Shown here: piece after piece, positions 63,633-64,000 of the stretch
Layout: each line of letters starts with the position of its first letter
Position numbering within the stretch: the stretch's first letter is position 1
Assembly: GCF_002266425.1 (NCBI RefSeq)
Contig: NZ_NPMN01000023.1
Span: 1 to 64,000, forward strand
Direction: 5' to 3'
Length of the DNA: 64,000 nt
Source: Tissierella sp. P1
GTDB taxonomy: Bacteria; Bacillota; Clostridia; Tissierellales; Tissierellaceae
Translations under genes and position numbers: made by a program
The notes under the pieces: model-generated
What the model was told of the DNA's origin: nothing
Databases searched by the model: none
What the model saw: the letters and a program-made list of their open reading frames with translations, nothing else

Positions 63633-64000
63633 ATGGGTTTAACTATTAGAGAAATGCTTAGAGCAGAATTTTTCAAAGATTTTAAAGTCATAGCAGGACA
63701 GGGAGGTTTAGATAAGCAGATACAGGGAATTGCAATCCTCGATGCCCCAGATGGATATAAATGGACTAAAGGTAGAGAATTTGTTATATCATCAGGTTAT
63801 GTATTTCAACAACATCCAAGACTGTTTGAAGAATATATTAATAGTGATATATTTAGGGAAATATCAGGTATGGGAATTAAGTTAGATAGATATTTAAAGA
63901 CTATCCCAGATTATATAACAGATGTGTTTAATGAATATAATATACCTTTAATAAATATTCCCATGGGTCCTTCATGGATGGAAATTATGAACCAACTTAA
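63633..64000 (+). CDS. PucR-family transcriptional regulator (5' part)
   Basis: The frame is open from ATG 63633 to the end of the window (122 codons). It starts MGLTIREMLRAEFFKDFKVI, the start of the PucR N-terminal sensor domain, with GGLDKQIQGIAILDAPDGYK and WTKGREFVISSGY, which are conserved in that domain. The C-terminal helix-turn-helix lies beyond the window. PucR proteins regulate purine or amino-acid-derivative catabolism. Given its place after the transporter-M20 unit, it may control that unit. RBS AGGTGGTACT precedes the ATG. Confidence 0.82.
   Translation, partial: MGLTIREMLRAEFFKDFKVIAGQGGLDKQIQGIAILDAPDGYKWTKGREFVISSGYVFQQHPRLFEEYINSDIFREISGMGIKLDRYLKTIPDYITDVFNEYNIPLINIPMGPSWMEIMNQL

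Overview
The window is AT-rich (roughly 30% GC by eye) with AGGAGG-type ribosome binding sites, frequent GTG/TTG starts, and strand-coherent short operons ending in U-tailed hairpins. Two spore genes (an alpha/beta-type SASP and tlp), oxygen-sparing gene content (FNT channel, nitroreductase, encapsulated ferritin, flavodoxin-like reductases) and many small-molecule-modifying enzymes point to an anaerobic, spore-forming member of the Clostridia; a Tissierellales-like host is my best guess but is not proven by anything here. No rRNA, tRNA, CRISPR array or insertion sequence was found.

Layout. 1-2.5 kb: end of an integrated element, with a truncated ORF, a CCCGT-rich repeat patch, a 47-aa ORF and a large serine recombinase. 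2.5-9.9 kb: accessory region with gene relics (aminoglycoside nucleotidyltransferase, TPR-like protein, unknown C-termini) among an APH-family kinase, a MazG-like pyrophosphohydrolase, methyltransferase, hydrolase, DUF2200 and a frameshifted phosphoesterase. 9.9-14.1 kb: nitroreductase, DUF89 protein, and HelD with its own promoter. 14.2-22.8 kb: AraC/GyrI-like regulators, a membrane-anchored serpin (frameshifted) next to an AraC regulator and a transglutaminase, methyltransferase, ASCH-like protein and GNAT. 22.8-24.1 kb: preQ1-I riboswitch controlling queT-queF. 24.3-35.4 kb: XRE-methyltransferase, HAD nucleotidase, VIT1/CCC1 transporter, a membrane deacetylase plus coiled-coil pair, MerR-methyltransferase fusion, PadR plus two flavodoxin-like reductases, and spore proteins. 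35.5-42.4 kb: FNT channel, a LuxR-type two-component pair, a MATE exporter with a leader terminator, and an encapsulin nanocompartment. 42.6-54 kb: serine hydrolase, AAC(6')-like enzyme, YchF, a TetR-GNAT-Eis operon, GH18, EamA, TtcA-like, ExoIII and YczE-like proteins. 54-64 kb: secreted three-repeat wall protein, MBL hydrolase and two-component system, HtrA, a DUF5058/membrane protein/M20 amidohydrolase operon, and the start of a PucR regulator.

How it works together. The recurring theme is sensing and modifying small molecules: one-component regulators (MerR, PadR, TetR, three AraC) sit beside or are fused to methyltransferases, acetyltransferases, reductases and exporters, and several promoters carry clear operators. 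The second theme is genome decay: at least eight otherwise intact genes carry a single-base indel, six of them between 37.8 and 50.6 kb, besides several older relics with multiple stops. The single-base indels may be sequencing errors and should be checked against reads before any loss of function is inferred.
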